Shown here: positions 25,871 to 35,353 of the stretch, one piece after another | Position numbering within the stretch: position 1 is the first letter of the stretch | How the letters are laid out: each line of letters opens with the position of its first letter | Made by a program: the position numbers and the translations under genes | NCBI GenBank assembly: GCA_007125845.1 | Contig: SLCK01000015.1 | Span: forward strand, 1 to 64,000 | Source: Gemmatimonadota bacterium | GTDB taxonomy: Bacteria; Gemmatimonadota; Gemmatimonadetes; Longimicrobiales; Gaopeijiaceae | Direction: 5' to 3' | DNA length: 64,000 nt | Notes under the pieces: generated by a model | The model's database searches: none | Seen by the model: only the letters and a program-made list of their open reading frames with translations | Told to the model about the DNA's origin: nothing

Positions 25871-26668
25871 ATGGCCGATCCCCTCCCCTTTCCGATCCGC
25901 CTGGAGCGTCCTCTCGTCTTTCTGGATCTCGAAACCACGGGCCTGAGGGTCGCCAAGGACCGGGTCATCGAGCTCGCTGTGGTACGCCTGGCCCCGAACG
26001 GAGACGTGACGGAGCGAGTGCGGCGCTTCAATCCTGGAGTGCCGATTCCGGCCGAGGCCACTGCGGTTCACGGAATCACCGACGAGGACGTGGCCGAAGA
26101 GCCGCCTTTCGCCGCCCGTGCCCGCAGCCTGGCCGAGCTTCTCGATCCGTGCGACCTGGGCGGCTTCAACCTCAGGCGCTTCGACCTTCCGATGCTCCTC
26201 GCCGAGTTCGAGCGCGCCGGGATTCCGTTCAACGTGGATGAGCGGCGCTTGATCGATGTCCAGCAGATCTTTCACAGAGAGGAGCCCAGAGACCTCTCGG
26301 CGGCCGTGAAGTTCTACCTGGAGCGGGAGCTCGAGGACGCCCATTCGGCGCTCGCAGACACCCGGGCCACCGCACAGGTGCTGGCCGCCCAGCTCGAGCG
26401 CTACCCGCACCTCCCCAGGGAGCTCGAAGCCCTTGACCGCTACTGCGACGAGGTGAGCCCCTTCGAAACCGAAGCGGATCGCTGGTTCCATGATCCGCGG
26501 GGCGACGCGCCGGTCTTCCGGAGAGGCAAGCACCGTGACCGACCCCTCCAGGTCGTCGCTCGAGCTGAGCCCGACTACCTCCGCTGGATGCTGTCCGCCG
26601 AGGACATGGACTCCGGCGTAAAGGAGGTCGTGAGGCGCGCCCTCGAAAGCGCCGACCCGGCGGTCTAG
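25871..26668 (+). CDS. DnaQ-like 3'-5' exonuclease
   Basis: A 265-aa DEDDh exonuclease: motif I FLDLETTG (near residues 17-24), motif II around GFNLRRFD, and motif III HSALADTRAT supplying His and Asp. HGITDEDV is also typical. The last about 50 residues (RGKHRDRPL...PDYLRWML) form a small extra domain found in some standalone epsilon-like nucleases. It is separate from a polymerase, so it may proofread or act in repair or RNA turnover. It is convergent with pabC. Confidence 0.87.
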   Translation: MADPLPFPIRLERPLVFLDLETTGLRVAKDRVIELAVVRLAPNGDVTERVRRFNPGVPIPAEATAVHGITDEDVAEEPPFAARARSLAELLDPCDLGGFNLRRFDLPMLLAEFERAGIPFNVDERRLIDVQQIFHREEPRDLSAAVKFYLERELEDAHSALADTRATAQVLAAQLERYPHLPRELEALDRYCDEVSPFETEADRWFHDPRGDAPVFRRGKHRDRPLQVVARAEPDYLRWMLSAEDMDSGVKEVVRRALESADPAV

Positions 26669-26684
26669 GTCCGGAGTCGGGCCT

Positions 26685-27509
26685 TTATTCCGGGACTTCC
26701 CGGGCGACCCGCTCCTCCAAACCTCGCTGCAACTTCAGGAGGACCGGGCCCGGCGAACCGGAGCCGACCGGGTGCCCATCCAGCTCCGTCACCGCGACGA
26801 CCCCCCGGATCGACGAGGAGAGAAAGATCTCGGTGAGCCCTGCGACCTCCTCGACCTCGACACCACGCTCCTCTACGCTCAGTCGGAGCTCTGCGGCCAA
26901 CTCGAGCAGCAGCTCCCGCGTGATCCCCGCAAGAGCTCCTTCCTCGGGGCCCGGCGCGAGAAGTACGCCTTCCCGGGTCACTGCGTAGAGGTTCGACGCG
27001 GCCCCCTCCACCAATCGATCTCGACTGTTCCGCAGGAGGGCCTCGTCGGCCCCGTGCGAGCGGGCCAACCGTATGGCCTGGATCCGCTCGGGATAGGCCG
27101 TCACCTTGAGGGCGGTCACGAGAGCCTTCTCGTCCAGCCGGCCGAGCACACGCGCGGAGAGCCCGCGGCGGGCATGCTCCGGATCGCTCTCGGTCTCCTG
27201 GACCGTGACAATCAGCCGGGGCCGAGGATCCGTCGGGGGGGCGACTCCGGCGCCAGCGCCTCTCGTCAGCGTGATCCGGAGGGCTCCATCCACCCCTTCC
27301 CACCCCAGGAGCGCTTGCGACACGCGCTGGCCGAGCTCCCCGGGGACGGGAATCCCGAGCAGACGGGCGCTGGATTCCAGTCGCAAGAGGTGCCGATCGA
27401 GTCGAAACGGTCGCCCCCGGCGGAGGCGGACGGTCTCGAAGAGGCCGTCCCCGAGCAGGAGCCCCCGGTCATCCGCCGGCACGAGGTCTGGGATGGACCG
27501 ACTCCTCAC
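26685..27509 (-). CDS. pabC: Aminotransferase class IV, probable aminodeoxychorismate lyase
   Basis: A 274-aa fold-type IV PLP enzyme. LLLGDGLFETVR (17-28) is the usual N-terminal block, Lys135 in TALKVTAY is the predicted PLP lysine, and EGAASNLYAV is the cofactor-phosphate region. D-amino-acid and branched-chain aminotransferases share this fold, but position after pabB and pabA argues for release of 4-aminobenzoate and pyruvate from 4-amino-4-deoxychorismate, feeding folate synthesis. The GTG start overlaps the pabA stop (GTGA), so it is translationally coupled. Confidence 0.87.
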   Translation of the reverse strand: MRSRSIPDLVPADDRGLLLGDGLFETVRLRRGRPFRLDRHLLRLESSARLLGIPVPGELGQRVSQALLGWEGVDGALRITLTRGAGAGVAPPTDPRPRLIVTVQETESDPEHARRGLSARVLGRLDEKALVTALKVTAYPERIQAIRLARSHGADEALLRNSRDRLVEGAASNLYAVTREGVLLAPGPEEGALAGITRELLLELAAELRLSVEERGVEVEEVAGLTEIFLSSSIRGVVAVTELDGHPVGSGSPGPVLLKLQRGLEERVAREVPE

Positions 27510-28132
27510 GGCACCTTCGCGATCGCCAGCCGGGAACGTGCGGCCGGCCGGTCGGCCGGTCGGCGTCGGACGAGGTGCAGAAAGTTTTCGAAGATCTTGG
27601 CCCCGGACGGGGTGAGAACGGACTCCGGGTGGAACTGGATGCCCCATACCGGATCGTCCCGGTGCCGGACCGCCATGAGCTCTCCGCGGGCCGTCCACGC
27701 CGCTGGCTCGAGCTCCCTCGGAAGAGATCTCTCGTCCACGGAAAGGGAGTGATACCGCCCTGCCGGGAAGGGTGATGGGATTCCCGCGAACAAGTCGCCC
27801 CCCCGGTGGTATACGGCGCTCTCCCGCCCATGGGTCGGAGCGGGAGAGCTCCCTACCCCGGCTCCGTACGCAGCGGCAACGGCCTGATGTCCCAGGCAGA
27901 TCCCCAGGACGGGAACACGCCCACCGAGCTCCCTCACAAGCTCGACGCTGATCCCGGCTTCGTCGGGTGTACCAGGACCTGGGGAGATCACGACTCCGGA
28001 AGCTTCTCGGACGATCGCCTCGGAGACGGTCAGCCGATCGCTTCGAACCACCTCCACCTCGGCGCCAAGCTCCCGGAGAGCCCTCGCCACGTTGTGCACG
28101 AAGGAATCGTAATTGTCGAGAAGGAGGATCAT
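27506..28132 (-). CDS. pabA: Aminodeoxychorismate synthase glutamine amidotransferase
   Basis: A 208-aa class I glutamine amidotransferase. The opening DNYDSFVHN block, the oxyanion segment PGPGTPDEAG, the nucleophile Cys79 in GICLGHQ, and the His168/Glu170 pair in FHPES are all intact. It supplies ammonia to PabB. Because trpE lies 14 kb away without a partner, this subunit may serve both enzymes, as the amphibolic PabA/TrpG does in Bacillus. The ATG overlaps the pabB stop (ATGA), and the 3' end overlaps pabC. Confidence 0.93.
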   Translation of the reverse strand: MILLLDNYDSFVHNVARALRELGAEVEVVRSDRLTVSEAIVREASGVVISPGPGTPDEAGISVELVRELGGRVPVLGICLGHQAVAAAYGAGVGSSPAPTHGRESAVYHRGGDLFAGIPSPFPAGRYHSLSVDERSLPRELEPAAWTARGELMAVRHRDDPVWGIQFHPESVLTPSGAKIFENFLHLVRRRPADRPAARSRLAIAKVP

Positions 28133-29568
28133 CGTTCCTCTCCCACGCCGAGGGCCCGAAGGAAGGCCGTCGCCTTGTCGCGTGACTCCTGCCACTCCGC
28201 CTCGGGGTCTGAGGCCAGGGTGATGCCGCCTCCAGTCCCGTATCGCACCCACCCGTCCCTCAGCACCGCGGTCCTGATGGCGATGGAAAGGTCCAGGTCG
28301 CCGTGGAACCCGAGTATGCCCAGGGCTCCCGTGTACACTCCCCGGCGCACGGGTTCCAGCTCGCGAAGGATCTCCATGGCCCGAATCTTCGGTGCGCCGG
28401 AGATGCTTCCACCGGGGAAGGTTGCCTTGAGAAGGTCCATCCGCCCACGGTCGGGCATCAACCGACCCTCCACTGTCGACACCAGGTGATGGACGGTGGG
28501 GTGGGTCTCTAGCTCGGCGAGCTCCGGGACGACGACCGAGCCTGGCTGGGCGACGCGGGAGAGGTCGTTTCGCAGGAGGTCGACGATCATCACGTTCTCC
28601 GCCCGATCCTTGGCGCTCGCAGCGAGCTCGTCGCGAAGGGCCCGATCACGTTTCTCGGACGGATCCCTGCGGGCCGTCCCCTTGATCGGCCGGGTTCGGA
28701 CCCGGTCTCCCCGCAACGAGAGGAACAGCTCCGGCGAGATGGACGCCACCTCTCCGTCCCCCACATCGAGAAACGCCCCGAATGCCGCCGGACTCTGTCG
28801 CGCCAGGGCATCGTAGAGGGCCCTGCCTGAGAGCCCCTTGCAGTACGCCGATATCCGCCGGGTGAGATTGGCCTGGAAGAGGTCACCGGCGCGGATGTAT
28901 TCCCGGATCCGCTCCACGCCCTGTCGGTATTCAGTCCGCGATAGCGACGACGTGATACGGGTTGCGGTGCCTCCCCAGACCTCCGGAGTGCGGGGCCCGC
29001 CCCGCATCAGATCGAGGAGGGCTCGCACCCGGCTGCTCGCGTCGCGCCCGGAGCCCCCCGGGAGCTCGGTCGCCACGGCCCGGCAGCGCCCGGAAGGATG
29101 ATCCCACACGAGGCCGCCGTCGTACACCCCAAACCAGGCGTCCGGCATTCGCACGTCGTCCGCGGGTGGCGCGGGCAGCCGCTCGAGAAGGTCGGCGAGC
29201 TCGTAGGCAAGGTAGCCCACGATTCCCCCGGCGAAGGGGATGCCCGGAGGGGGGGACGGGCCCCGCAAGTCGTTCAGGAGCGTCCCCAGGAGCAAGAAGG
29301 GATCGTGGGAGCCGGCCCTGGAGGGAGAGTTGGTGAGCTCGAGGTTTCCCGCAAGGCTCGCCCGCCCCCCCTTTACTCGCAGGACGAGGATGGGGTCGCA
29401 GCCGAGGAAGGAGTAGCTTCCGCGCCCGCCCGCGCTTTCGAGCAGAACACGCCCGGGAAGTCCGGCACAGCGCGCGAGGGCGTCTCTGGGCTCGGGGGGA
29501 TCATCAAGCTCCCCCACCACTACGTCGGACCGGGAGCCGGATGGTCGCGGGGATCGTCCGGCCCTCAC
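28129..29568 (-). CDS. pabB: Aminodeoxychorismate synthase component I
   Basis: A 479-aa chorismate-utilising enzyme. The C-terminal half carries the PIKGTARR segment, RAENVMIVDLLRNDL, and SGAPKIRAMEI, all family signatures. The PIKGT Lys is typical of PabB, whereas anthranilate synthase has PIAGT, as in the trpE of this window. The product is 4-amino-4-deoxychorismate, given ammonia from PabA. The GTG start at 29568 is preceded by GGGAGGG 9 nt upstream. It is the first gene of pabB-pabA-pabC. Confidence 0.93.
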   Translation of the reverse strand: MRAGRSPRPSGSRSDVVVGELDDPPEPRDALARCAGLPGRVLLESAGGRGSYSFLGCDPILVLRVKGGRASLAGNLELTNSPSRAGSHDPFLLLGTLLNDLRGPSPPPGIPFAGGIVGYLAYELADLLERLPAPPADDVRMPDAWFGVYDGGLVWDHPSGRCRAVATELPGGSGRDASSRVRALLDLMRGGPRTPEVWGGTATRITSSLSRTEYRQGVERIREYIRAGDLFQANLTRRISAYCKGLSGRALYDALARQSPAAFGAFLDVGDGEVASISPELFLSLRGDRVRTRPIKGTARRDPSEKRDRALRDELAASAKDRAENVMIVDLLRNDLSRVAQPGSVVVPELAELETHPTVHHLVSTVEGRLMPDRGRMDLLKATFPGGSISGAPKIRAMEILRELEPVRRGVYTGALGILGFHGDLDLSIAIRTAVLRDGWVRYGTGGGITLASDPEAEWQESRDKATAFLRALGVGEER

Positions 29569-29702
29569 CGAGTGCGCCCTCCCGGTCGGGACCCGCGACC
29601 AGCGGGGGGGATGCCTCGAGCTCTTCCCTCTGGTATCCTGTTGAACCCCCGGGGGACTTCCCCGGAAACCGTCTCGCCTTCAACGGCTCCGAAAGGAAAC
29701 TC

Positions 29703-30104
29703 ATGGCCACCGGACTTCTTCACGCCCATTCCGGACTCCGCTACCTCGTCCTCCTGGCCGGGGTCGCCGTGGTCTGCTACTCTCTCTACGGACTCATCAC
29801 CGGGCGCGCCTACGACCGAGCGATGCGTGCCACAGCGGCCTCCTTCGCGGGCCTCCTCCACCTCCAGGTCCTGCTCGGATTCTTCCTGCTGGTCTCGGGC
29901 CGCTTCTATCCCCAACTCATTGGCCACATCTTTCTGATGCTCGCTGCCGCGGTCGCCGCCCAGGTGCCCCTCTCCGTATTCCGACGTCGGCCGCCGGAGG
30001 AACGCACGTACGCACCGCACCTGGTCTCCTCCGTCGTCGCCCTCCTCTTGATATGGTTCGGGGTGCTCGCGATCAACCGCACCCTTCTCGGCGCCGGCTT
30101 CTGA
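29703..30104 (+). CDS. Small four-helix integral membrane protein
   Basis: A 133-aa protein with four hydrophobic segments (about 12-30, 45-65, 70-90, 105-125). It begins with LLHAHSGLRYLVLL, a pattern seen in small uncharacterised membrane proteins of several phyla. Conserved-looking histidines in HAHSGLRY and the second helix (LLHLQ) could bind a ligand such as heme, but this is speculation. The start at 29703 has AAGGAA as SD; the upstream open frame lacks signal character. Confidence 0.72.
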   Translation: MATGLLHAHSGLRYLVLLAGVAVVCYSLYGLITGRAYDRAMRATAASFAGLLHLQVLLGFFLLVSGRFYPQLIGHIFLMLAAAVAAQVPLSVFRRRPPEERTYAPHLVSSVVALLLIWFGVLAINRTLLGAGF

Positions 30105-30158
30105 GGCACCGGCACCGGATTCCCTTCGATCCAGACGGCGAATCGCTGGAGCGCACGA

Positions 30159-31442
30159 ATGCCCGACCACCCTCCCGAACCGCACACGCCCCGGCCTCCC
30201 TCGGGGAAGGGAGAGCTGGCCCTCGTGATGGGGGGAGGGGGAGCCCGGGCCGCGTATCAGGTCGGCTTCCTCAGAGCGCTGGCCCGCTTCGAACCGAATC
30301 TGGAGATCCCGATCATCACCGGCGTCTCGGCGGGAGCGATCAACGCAGTCCACCTGGCTTCCCACGGAGGAAGCTTCCGCGAAGCGGTCGAGGACCTTGC
30401 GGAGCTCTGGGAGTCGCTGACGGTGGACCAGGTCTTCAACGTCGATCCGCGCTTCCTGCTTTCGAATGCGATGAGATGGGGCCTTCAACTCGCCTCCGGA
30501 GGCCTGGGACACCCCCCCGCCATTCAGAGCCTGGTGGACACGGCGCCGCTGCGACGGTTCCTGGAGCGGGCTCTCGAGGAGCGCGAGGGTGAGATCCCGG
30601 GGATCCGGGAGAAGATCGATTCGGGACGGCTCAAAGCGCTCGCGATCAGCACCTCCTCGTACACCACCGGGCAGTCGGTGACCTGGATCCAGGGACGCGA
30701 GATCAGGGAATGGACCCGACCGCAGCGTCAGGCCAGGCTGACCTCGATAGGGTTGGATCATGTGATGGCCTCCGCAGCGCTGCCACTCTTCTTTCCGGCG
30801 GTTCGGATCGGGGACCACTGGTACGGCGACGGCGGCATCCGACTCACCGCTCCTCTCTCACCGGCGCTCCATCTCGGAGCCCACCGGCTGCTCGCAATCT
30901 CCACACGGTTCGCTCGTCTCGAAAAGGAGTGCGACCGCTCGCTCATCGAGGGATACCCTCCGCCGGCGCAGGTGATCGGCTCGCTGATGAATTCGATCTT
31001 CCTGGACTTGCTCGATCAGGACGCCCTGAGGGCGGAAGCGATGAACGACCTGCTTCGAAGAATCCCGCCGGAGGGACGCGGAGGCATGCGCATCGTGAAG
31101 TTGCTCACCATGAGGCCTTCGCGAGACCTGGGCCAGCTCGCCGACGATTTCGAGCTTCGGCTTCCCCGACTTTTCCGCTTCCTGATGCGCGGGTTGGGTA
31201 CGAAGGAAACGCGAAGCCCCGATCTTCTGTCCTTCCTGCTCTTCGAACCCGGATACCTTCGGCTCATGATGGAGATCGGAGAATTGGACGCCGACGCCCG
31301 CATGGGGGAGGTTCGAGAGCTGCTCCACCCCAGGTCCCGAACGCGAGCGCCTCTGGATCCCGAGGTGAATCGCGCACCATCCCCTGGAAGGTTGTCGAAG
31401 GAGAAGCGTGGCCGCCCCCCTCCTTCGAAAACCTTCGAGTAA
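30159..31442 (+). CDS. Patatin-like phospholipase
   Basis: A 427-aa serine hydrolase with the patatin Ser-Asp dyad. The oxyanion loop GGGGARAAYQVG (25-36) and the nucleophile elbow GVSAG with Ser57 are present, and Asp lies in the DGG motif of YGDGGIRLTAP. There is no signal peptide, so it probably acts on phospholipids at the cytoplasmic face. The C-terminal about 150 residues are helical and less conserved. It lies 84 bp upstream of an acyl-CoA dehydrogenase on the same strand, consistent with lipid turnover. Confidence 0.9.
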   Translation: MPDHPPEPHTPRPPSGKGELALVMGGGGARAAYQVGFLRALARFEPNLEIPIITGVSAGAINAVHLASHGGSFREAVEDLAELWESLTVDQVFNVDPRFLLSNAMRWGLQLASGGLGHPPAIQSLVDTAPLRRFLERALEEREGEIPGIREKIDSGRLKALAISTSSYTTGQSVTWIQGREIREWTRPQRQARLTSIGLDHVMASAALPLFFPAVRIGDHWYGDGGIRLTAPLSPALHLGAHRLLAISTRFARLEKECDRSLIEGYPPPAQVIGSLMNSIFLDLLDQDALRAEAMNDLLRRIPPEGRGGMRIVKLLTMRPSRDLGQLADDFELRLPRLFRFLMRGLGTKETRSPDLLSFLLFEPGYLRLMMEIGELDADARMGEVRELLHPRSRTRAPLDPEVNRAPSPGRLSKEKRGRPPPSKTFE

Positions 31443-31526
31443 GCGAAAGCCCTCAGAACCCCGGGATTCAGAGGGGGTAGTAGCATGGTGACCCCACTCC
31501 CCCGGCATGAAGAGAGGTGAACCGCC

Positions 31527-33497
31527 ATGGCCACTGAGACGGAACGGAAGGGTGCGGCCGAACGGGAGGCCGAGTCCCGGCGGGTCGCAGAAGGGGCCCG
31601 GGAGGCGAAGTGGGTCGGCGAGAGCTTCATGCGACACCTCTTCGAAGGCCGGTTTCGGCTGGATCTCATCCATCCGTACCCGGAGCCAGACCCGGAGGAA
31701 GAGGCGCGGGGCAGGCAATTCCTCGACGAACTGCGGGCATTCTCCCTCGCCCACATCGATGGAGACCGCATCGACCGGGAAGGTCATGTGCCCGAGGAGG
31801 TGCTGGACGGGCTCCGGGAGCTCGGAGCCTTCGGGATTCAGATTCCCAGGGAATACGGGGGTCTTGGATTCTCCCAACTGACCTACAACCGGGCGCTCAG
31901 CATCGTCTCTGCACGATGCGGGGCCACTGGTGCATTCCTCTCGGCCCATCAATCGATCGGGGTGCCGAAGCCGCTTTCCCTGTTCGGCACCGGGGAGCAG
32001 AAGAAGAAGTACCTGCCCCGTCTCGCGGCGGGAGCCCTTTCCGCCTTCGCGCTGACGGAAGCCGAGGTCGGATCCGATCCAGCGAACATGTCGACCACAG
32101 CGACCCCCTCCGAGGACGGAGAGAGTTGGATCCTGAACGGCGAGAAGCTCTGGTGCACAAACGGCCCCCGGGCCGAGATCATGGTCGTCATGGCCCGCAC
32201 CCCGCCTCGCGAAGGCATCGCGTCGGAGCGGCCGATCACGGCATTCATCGTCGAAACGGCCTGGGATGGGGTGGAGGTCGTGCACGAATCCCGCTTCATG
32301 GGAATCCGGGGAATCTCGAACGGGGTCATTCGCTTCAACGACGTGCGGGTGCCCGCAGAGAACGTGATCTGGGGTGAGGGTCAGGGGTTGAAGCTCGCCC
32401 TGATCACCCTGAACACGGGCCGCCTTTCCCTTCCCGCCTTCTGCACTGCTTCGGGCAAGGGCGCCCTGGAGCTCACTCGCCGGTGGGCGGCCGAGCGGGT
32501 CCAGTGGGGCCAGGCGATCGGAAAGCACGATGCGGTGGCGCAGAAGCTGGGACGGATCGCCACCCACACCTTCGCGATGGAAGCCGGTGCGGAGCTCGCA
32601 TGTGCCCTCGCCGATCGAGGAGTGCTGGATATCCGGCTGGAAGCGGCGCTCGTGAAGTTGTGGCACACCGAAACCGCATGGGAGCTGGCCAATGACGCGC
32701 TCCAGATCCGCGGCGGGCGCGGCTACGAAACGGCCGACTCCCTTCGCGAGCGGGGCGAGACCCCCTACCCCGTCGAGCGCAATCTCAGGGACCTCCGCAT
32801 CAATCTGATCTTCGAGGGGTCGTCCGAGATCATGCGTCTCTTCATCGCCCGTGAGGCCGTGGACACCCACTTGAAGATCGCCGGAGATCTCGTGGATTCG
32901 AAGGCTCCGACGGGCAAGAGGGTCGCGGCGGCGGTCCGGAGCGGCCTCCACTACGCATGGTGGTATCCCACCCGCTGGGTGGGCTGGAGCTATCCACCCA
33001 GGTACGCGGAATTCGATCGATTGGCCCGTCACCTCCGGTACGTGGATCGAACCTCCCGGCGGCTCGCTCGTGGCCTCTTCCACTCCATGGTGCGATTCGG
33101 CCCACGCCTGGAGAAGAAGCAGGCCGTCCTCGGGCGCCTCGTCGACATCGGGGCGGAGTGCTTCCTGATCACGGCCTCGTGCGTATTGGCTCACCGCCTG
33201 GTCCAAGCAAATCCCGACGACCGCTCCGCGGAGGAGTTGGCGGACGCCTTCAGCCGCCAAGCCAGACGCAGGATCGAGGCCCGGTTCTCGGCGCTATTCC
33301 GGAACGACGACGAGGTGACGTACGGCATCGCGAGGGGGGCGATGGACGGGAGATACGCCTGGCTCTCAGAGGAGTTCGCCGAGTTCGTCGCCAACCCGCC
33401 TACCGAGCCGGGGGGGTCGGGCACTCGGACCGGCTCAGGAGCCGGTGCCGGACATTCCGCGGGCGAGGGCCGCGGCGCCGGCGCCCTCTCCGGCTGA
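31527..33497 (+). CDS. Acyl-CoA dehydrogenase, long form
   Basis: A 656-aa FAD enzyme of beta-oxidation, longer than the usual 380-400 aa and resembling the VLCAD/ACAD9-like type with a C-terminal helical extension. Visible features are the FAD/substrate segment ALTEAEVGSDPANMST, the WCTNGP region and the C-terminal core block FEGSSEIMRLF with the likely catalytic Glu. About 35 residues at the N terminus are charged. The last about 25 residues are Gly/Ala/Ser-rich and lie in a 63-bp region that also encodes the end of the convergent ABC transporter gene. Confidence 0.9.
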   Translation: MATETERKGAAEREAESRRVAEGAREAKWVGESFMRHLFEGRFRLDLIHPYPEPDPEEEARGRQFLDELRAFSLAHIDGDRIDREGHVPEEVLDGLRELGAFGIQIPREYGGLGFSQLTYNRALSIVSARCGATGAFLSAHQSIGVPKPLSLFGTGEQKKKYLPRLAAGALSAFALTEAEVGSDPANMSTTATPSEDGESWILNGEKLWCTNGPRAEIMVVMARTPPREGIASERPITAFIVETAWDGVEVVHESRFMGIRGISNGVIRFNDVRVPAENVIWGEGQGLKLALITLNTGRLSLPAFCTASGKGALELTRRWAAERVQWGQAIGKHDAVAQKLGRIATHTFAMEAGAELACALADRGVLDIRLEAALVKLWHTETAWELANDALQIRGGRGYETADSLRERGETPYPVERNLRDLRINLIFEGSSEIMRLFIAREAVDTHLKIAGDLVDSKAPTGKRVAAAVRSGLHYAWWYPTRWVGWSYPPRYAEFDRLARHLRYVDRTSRRLARGLFHSMVRFGPRLEKKQAVLGRLVDIGAECFLITASCVLAHRLVQANPDDRSAEELADAFSRQARRRIEARFSALFRNDDEVTYGIARGAMDGRYAWLSEEFAEFVANPPTEPGGSGTRTGSGAGAGHSAGEGRGAGALSG

Positions 33498-35249
33498 GGC
33501 CATCGCCTCTTCGAACTGCCTTCGGTAGAGGCGCGCGTACAGATCGCTTTCCTCCAGAAGCCGATGGTGTTTCCCTTCGGCTACGATTTCCCCCTGGTCG
33601 AGCACGAGAATGCGGTCGGCCCGGAGGATGGTGGAGAGCCGGTGGGCGATCACCAGGGTCGTGCGCCCCTCCATGAGGCGATCCAGGGCGTCCTGGACCA
33701 ACCGCTCGCTTTCGGCGTCGAGGGCCGACGAGGCCTCATCCAGGATCAGGATCGCCGGCGCCTTCAGCATCACCCTGGCGATGGCCACCCGCTGGCGCTG
33801 CCCCGCGCTGAGCGTCACCCCCCGCTCGCCAATCTCCTGGTCGTATCCTTCGGGAAATTTCGCGATGAATTCGTGAGCGTGTGCGGCGCGGGCCGCGCTG
33901 CGGACCTCCCCGTCGCCGGCATCCTCCCTGCCGTAGCGGAGGTTCTCCCACACCGACCCCGCGAACAGCATTGGCTCCTGCGGCACGACGCCGATGGCCT
34001 GCCTGAGCTCGGCGAGACGGACGTCGCGCACATCGACGCCGTCGACGGTCACGCGCCCCCCCGTCACATTGTAGAAACGGGGAAGGAGGCCGGCCAGCGT
34101 GCTCTTTCCCGCTCCGGAGGCTCCCACGAGAGCCACCGTCTCCCCGGGCAAGAGCTCCAGGTCGATTCCGTGCAGGACCTCGGGAAGTCCCTCCCCGTAG
34201 CGGAAGCGCACGCCTTCGTAGCTGACCAGGCCCCTGGGAGGCTTTGGAAGGTGCCCGGGCCGGTCCGGTTCCTTCAGCTCGATCCGGTGGTCGAGGAGAT
34301 CGAAAATCCTCCGTGCCGCACCCGAAGCCTCCTGGAAGTTGCTCCAGAAGCCTGCCAGCGAGGTCACCGCTCCAGCAATCGTGACGGCGTAGAGGAGGAA
34401 GGCAACCAGGGTGCCCGGCGTCAGGGCTCCTTCGAGGACCAGCCTTCCCCCCTCCCACAGCACGAGGGCAATCGCCCCGAAGGCCGTGAAGGTCACGATG
34501 CCGGTGAGGAGGGCACGGGCTACGGCGCGGCGCAGTCCTTCGTCCCGCGTCGCTTCGATCTCCTCCGCGAACGCCCTTCTTTCCCATTCTTCCCGGGTGA
34601 AGCTCTGCACCGTGGTGATCTGTGTGAAGACCTGCTCCGCCCGCGACACCGCGGCTGCGAGGCGGTCCTGGATTCCAGTGCTGATCCCCCGCACTTTCCG
34701 ACCCAGAATCCACGCCGCGGCCACCGTGGGCGGGATCGCCACGAGCGTGACCACGGTGAGCCGGGGGTGCGTGACCGTGACGAGGACGACCGCTCCCACC
34801 AGGAAGAGACCCTGACGAACCAGCTCGGGAACCCCGAATCGGAGGATCCCCTGGATGAGCCCGGCGTCTGAGGCAACTCGGGAGGATAGCTCCCCGACGC
34901 GCCTCCGCTCGAAGAATCCCGGAGGTTGTGTCACGAGGTGACCGAAGAGGTCCGTCCGGAGCCGCGCCACGACCCTCTCGGAAACGGATGCCGTCAGGTA
35001 GCTCTGCCCGAAGTTGACCACGGCCTGCACGAAGAAGAGCCCGACCAGGAGAAGTGCGACCCGGTCGAGCAGCCCCCTGTCTTCGGCCAGGAAAGCCGCG
35101 TCCAGGAGTTCCCGGACCAGGAGGGGGAAGGCCAGGCCGATCGCCGTTCCCACCAGGATGAGGACCGAGGCCAGGGCGAGAGCGGCCCGATGCGGTCGGA
35201 GCCTCGGAGCCAGCCGCGAGAGAAACCCGTACGCCGGTTGGGAGTTCAT
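33435..35249 (-). CDS. ABC exporter, fused membrane and ATPase domains
   Basis: A 604-aa half-transporter of the MsbA/LmrA-like type. Six TM helices lie within residues 20-310. The ATPase domain follows with Walker A GASGAGKST, Q-loop VVPQEP, signature LSAGQRQRVAIA and Walker B ILILDEASSALD, plus the H-loop in VIAHRLST. It should act as a homodimer or with a distant partner, exporting lipids or drugs. The ATG at 35249 begins about 20 residues before the first helix; the longer open frame upstream has no such features. The C-terminal tail is low-complexity Gly/Ala and overlaps the acyl-CoA dehydrogenase gene. Confidence 0.9.
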   Translation of the reverse strand: MNSQPAYGFLSRLAPRLRPHRAALALASVLILVGTAIGLAFPLLVRELLDAAFLAEDRGLLDRVALLLVGLFFVQAVVNFGQSYLTASVSERVVARLRTDLFGHLVTQPPGFFERRRVGELSSRVASDAGLIQGILRFGVPELVRQGLFLVGAVVLVTVTHPRLTVVTLVAIPPTVAAAWILGRKVRGISTGIQDRLAAAVSRAEQVFTQITTVQSFTREEWERRAFAEEIEATRDEGLRRAVARALLTGIVTFTAFGAIALVLWEGGRLVLEGALTPGTLVAFLLYAVTIAGAVTSLAGFWSNFQEASGAARRIFDLLDHRIELKEPDRPGHLPKPPRGLVSYEGVRFRYGEGLPEVLHGIDLELLPGETVALVGASGAGKSTLAGLLPRFYNVTGGRVTVDGVDVRDVRLAELRQAIGVVPQEPMLFAGSVWENLRYGREDAGDGEVRSAARAAHAHEFIAKFPEGYDQEIGERGVTLSAGQRQRVAIARVMLKAPAILILDEASSALDAESERLVQDALDRLMEGRTTLVIAHRLSTILRADRILVLDQGEIVAEGKHHRLLEESDLYARLYRRQFEEAMASAGEGAGAAALARGMSGTGS

Positions 35250-35353
35250 CGTTACGTTGACGCGTCGGATTCGAAACCACCGGTGTCCGTCTCCGGGAAC
35301 GCGAGCTGTCCCGGCCGATCGACATTCTCCGGAATGTAAGGGGAGAGCCAGAG

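Noticed and set aside
30858-33260. 800-aa minus-strand frame across the patatin and acyl-CoA dehydrogenase genes
   Set aside because: It spans two well-supported plus-strand genes and shows no domain or SD.
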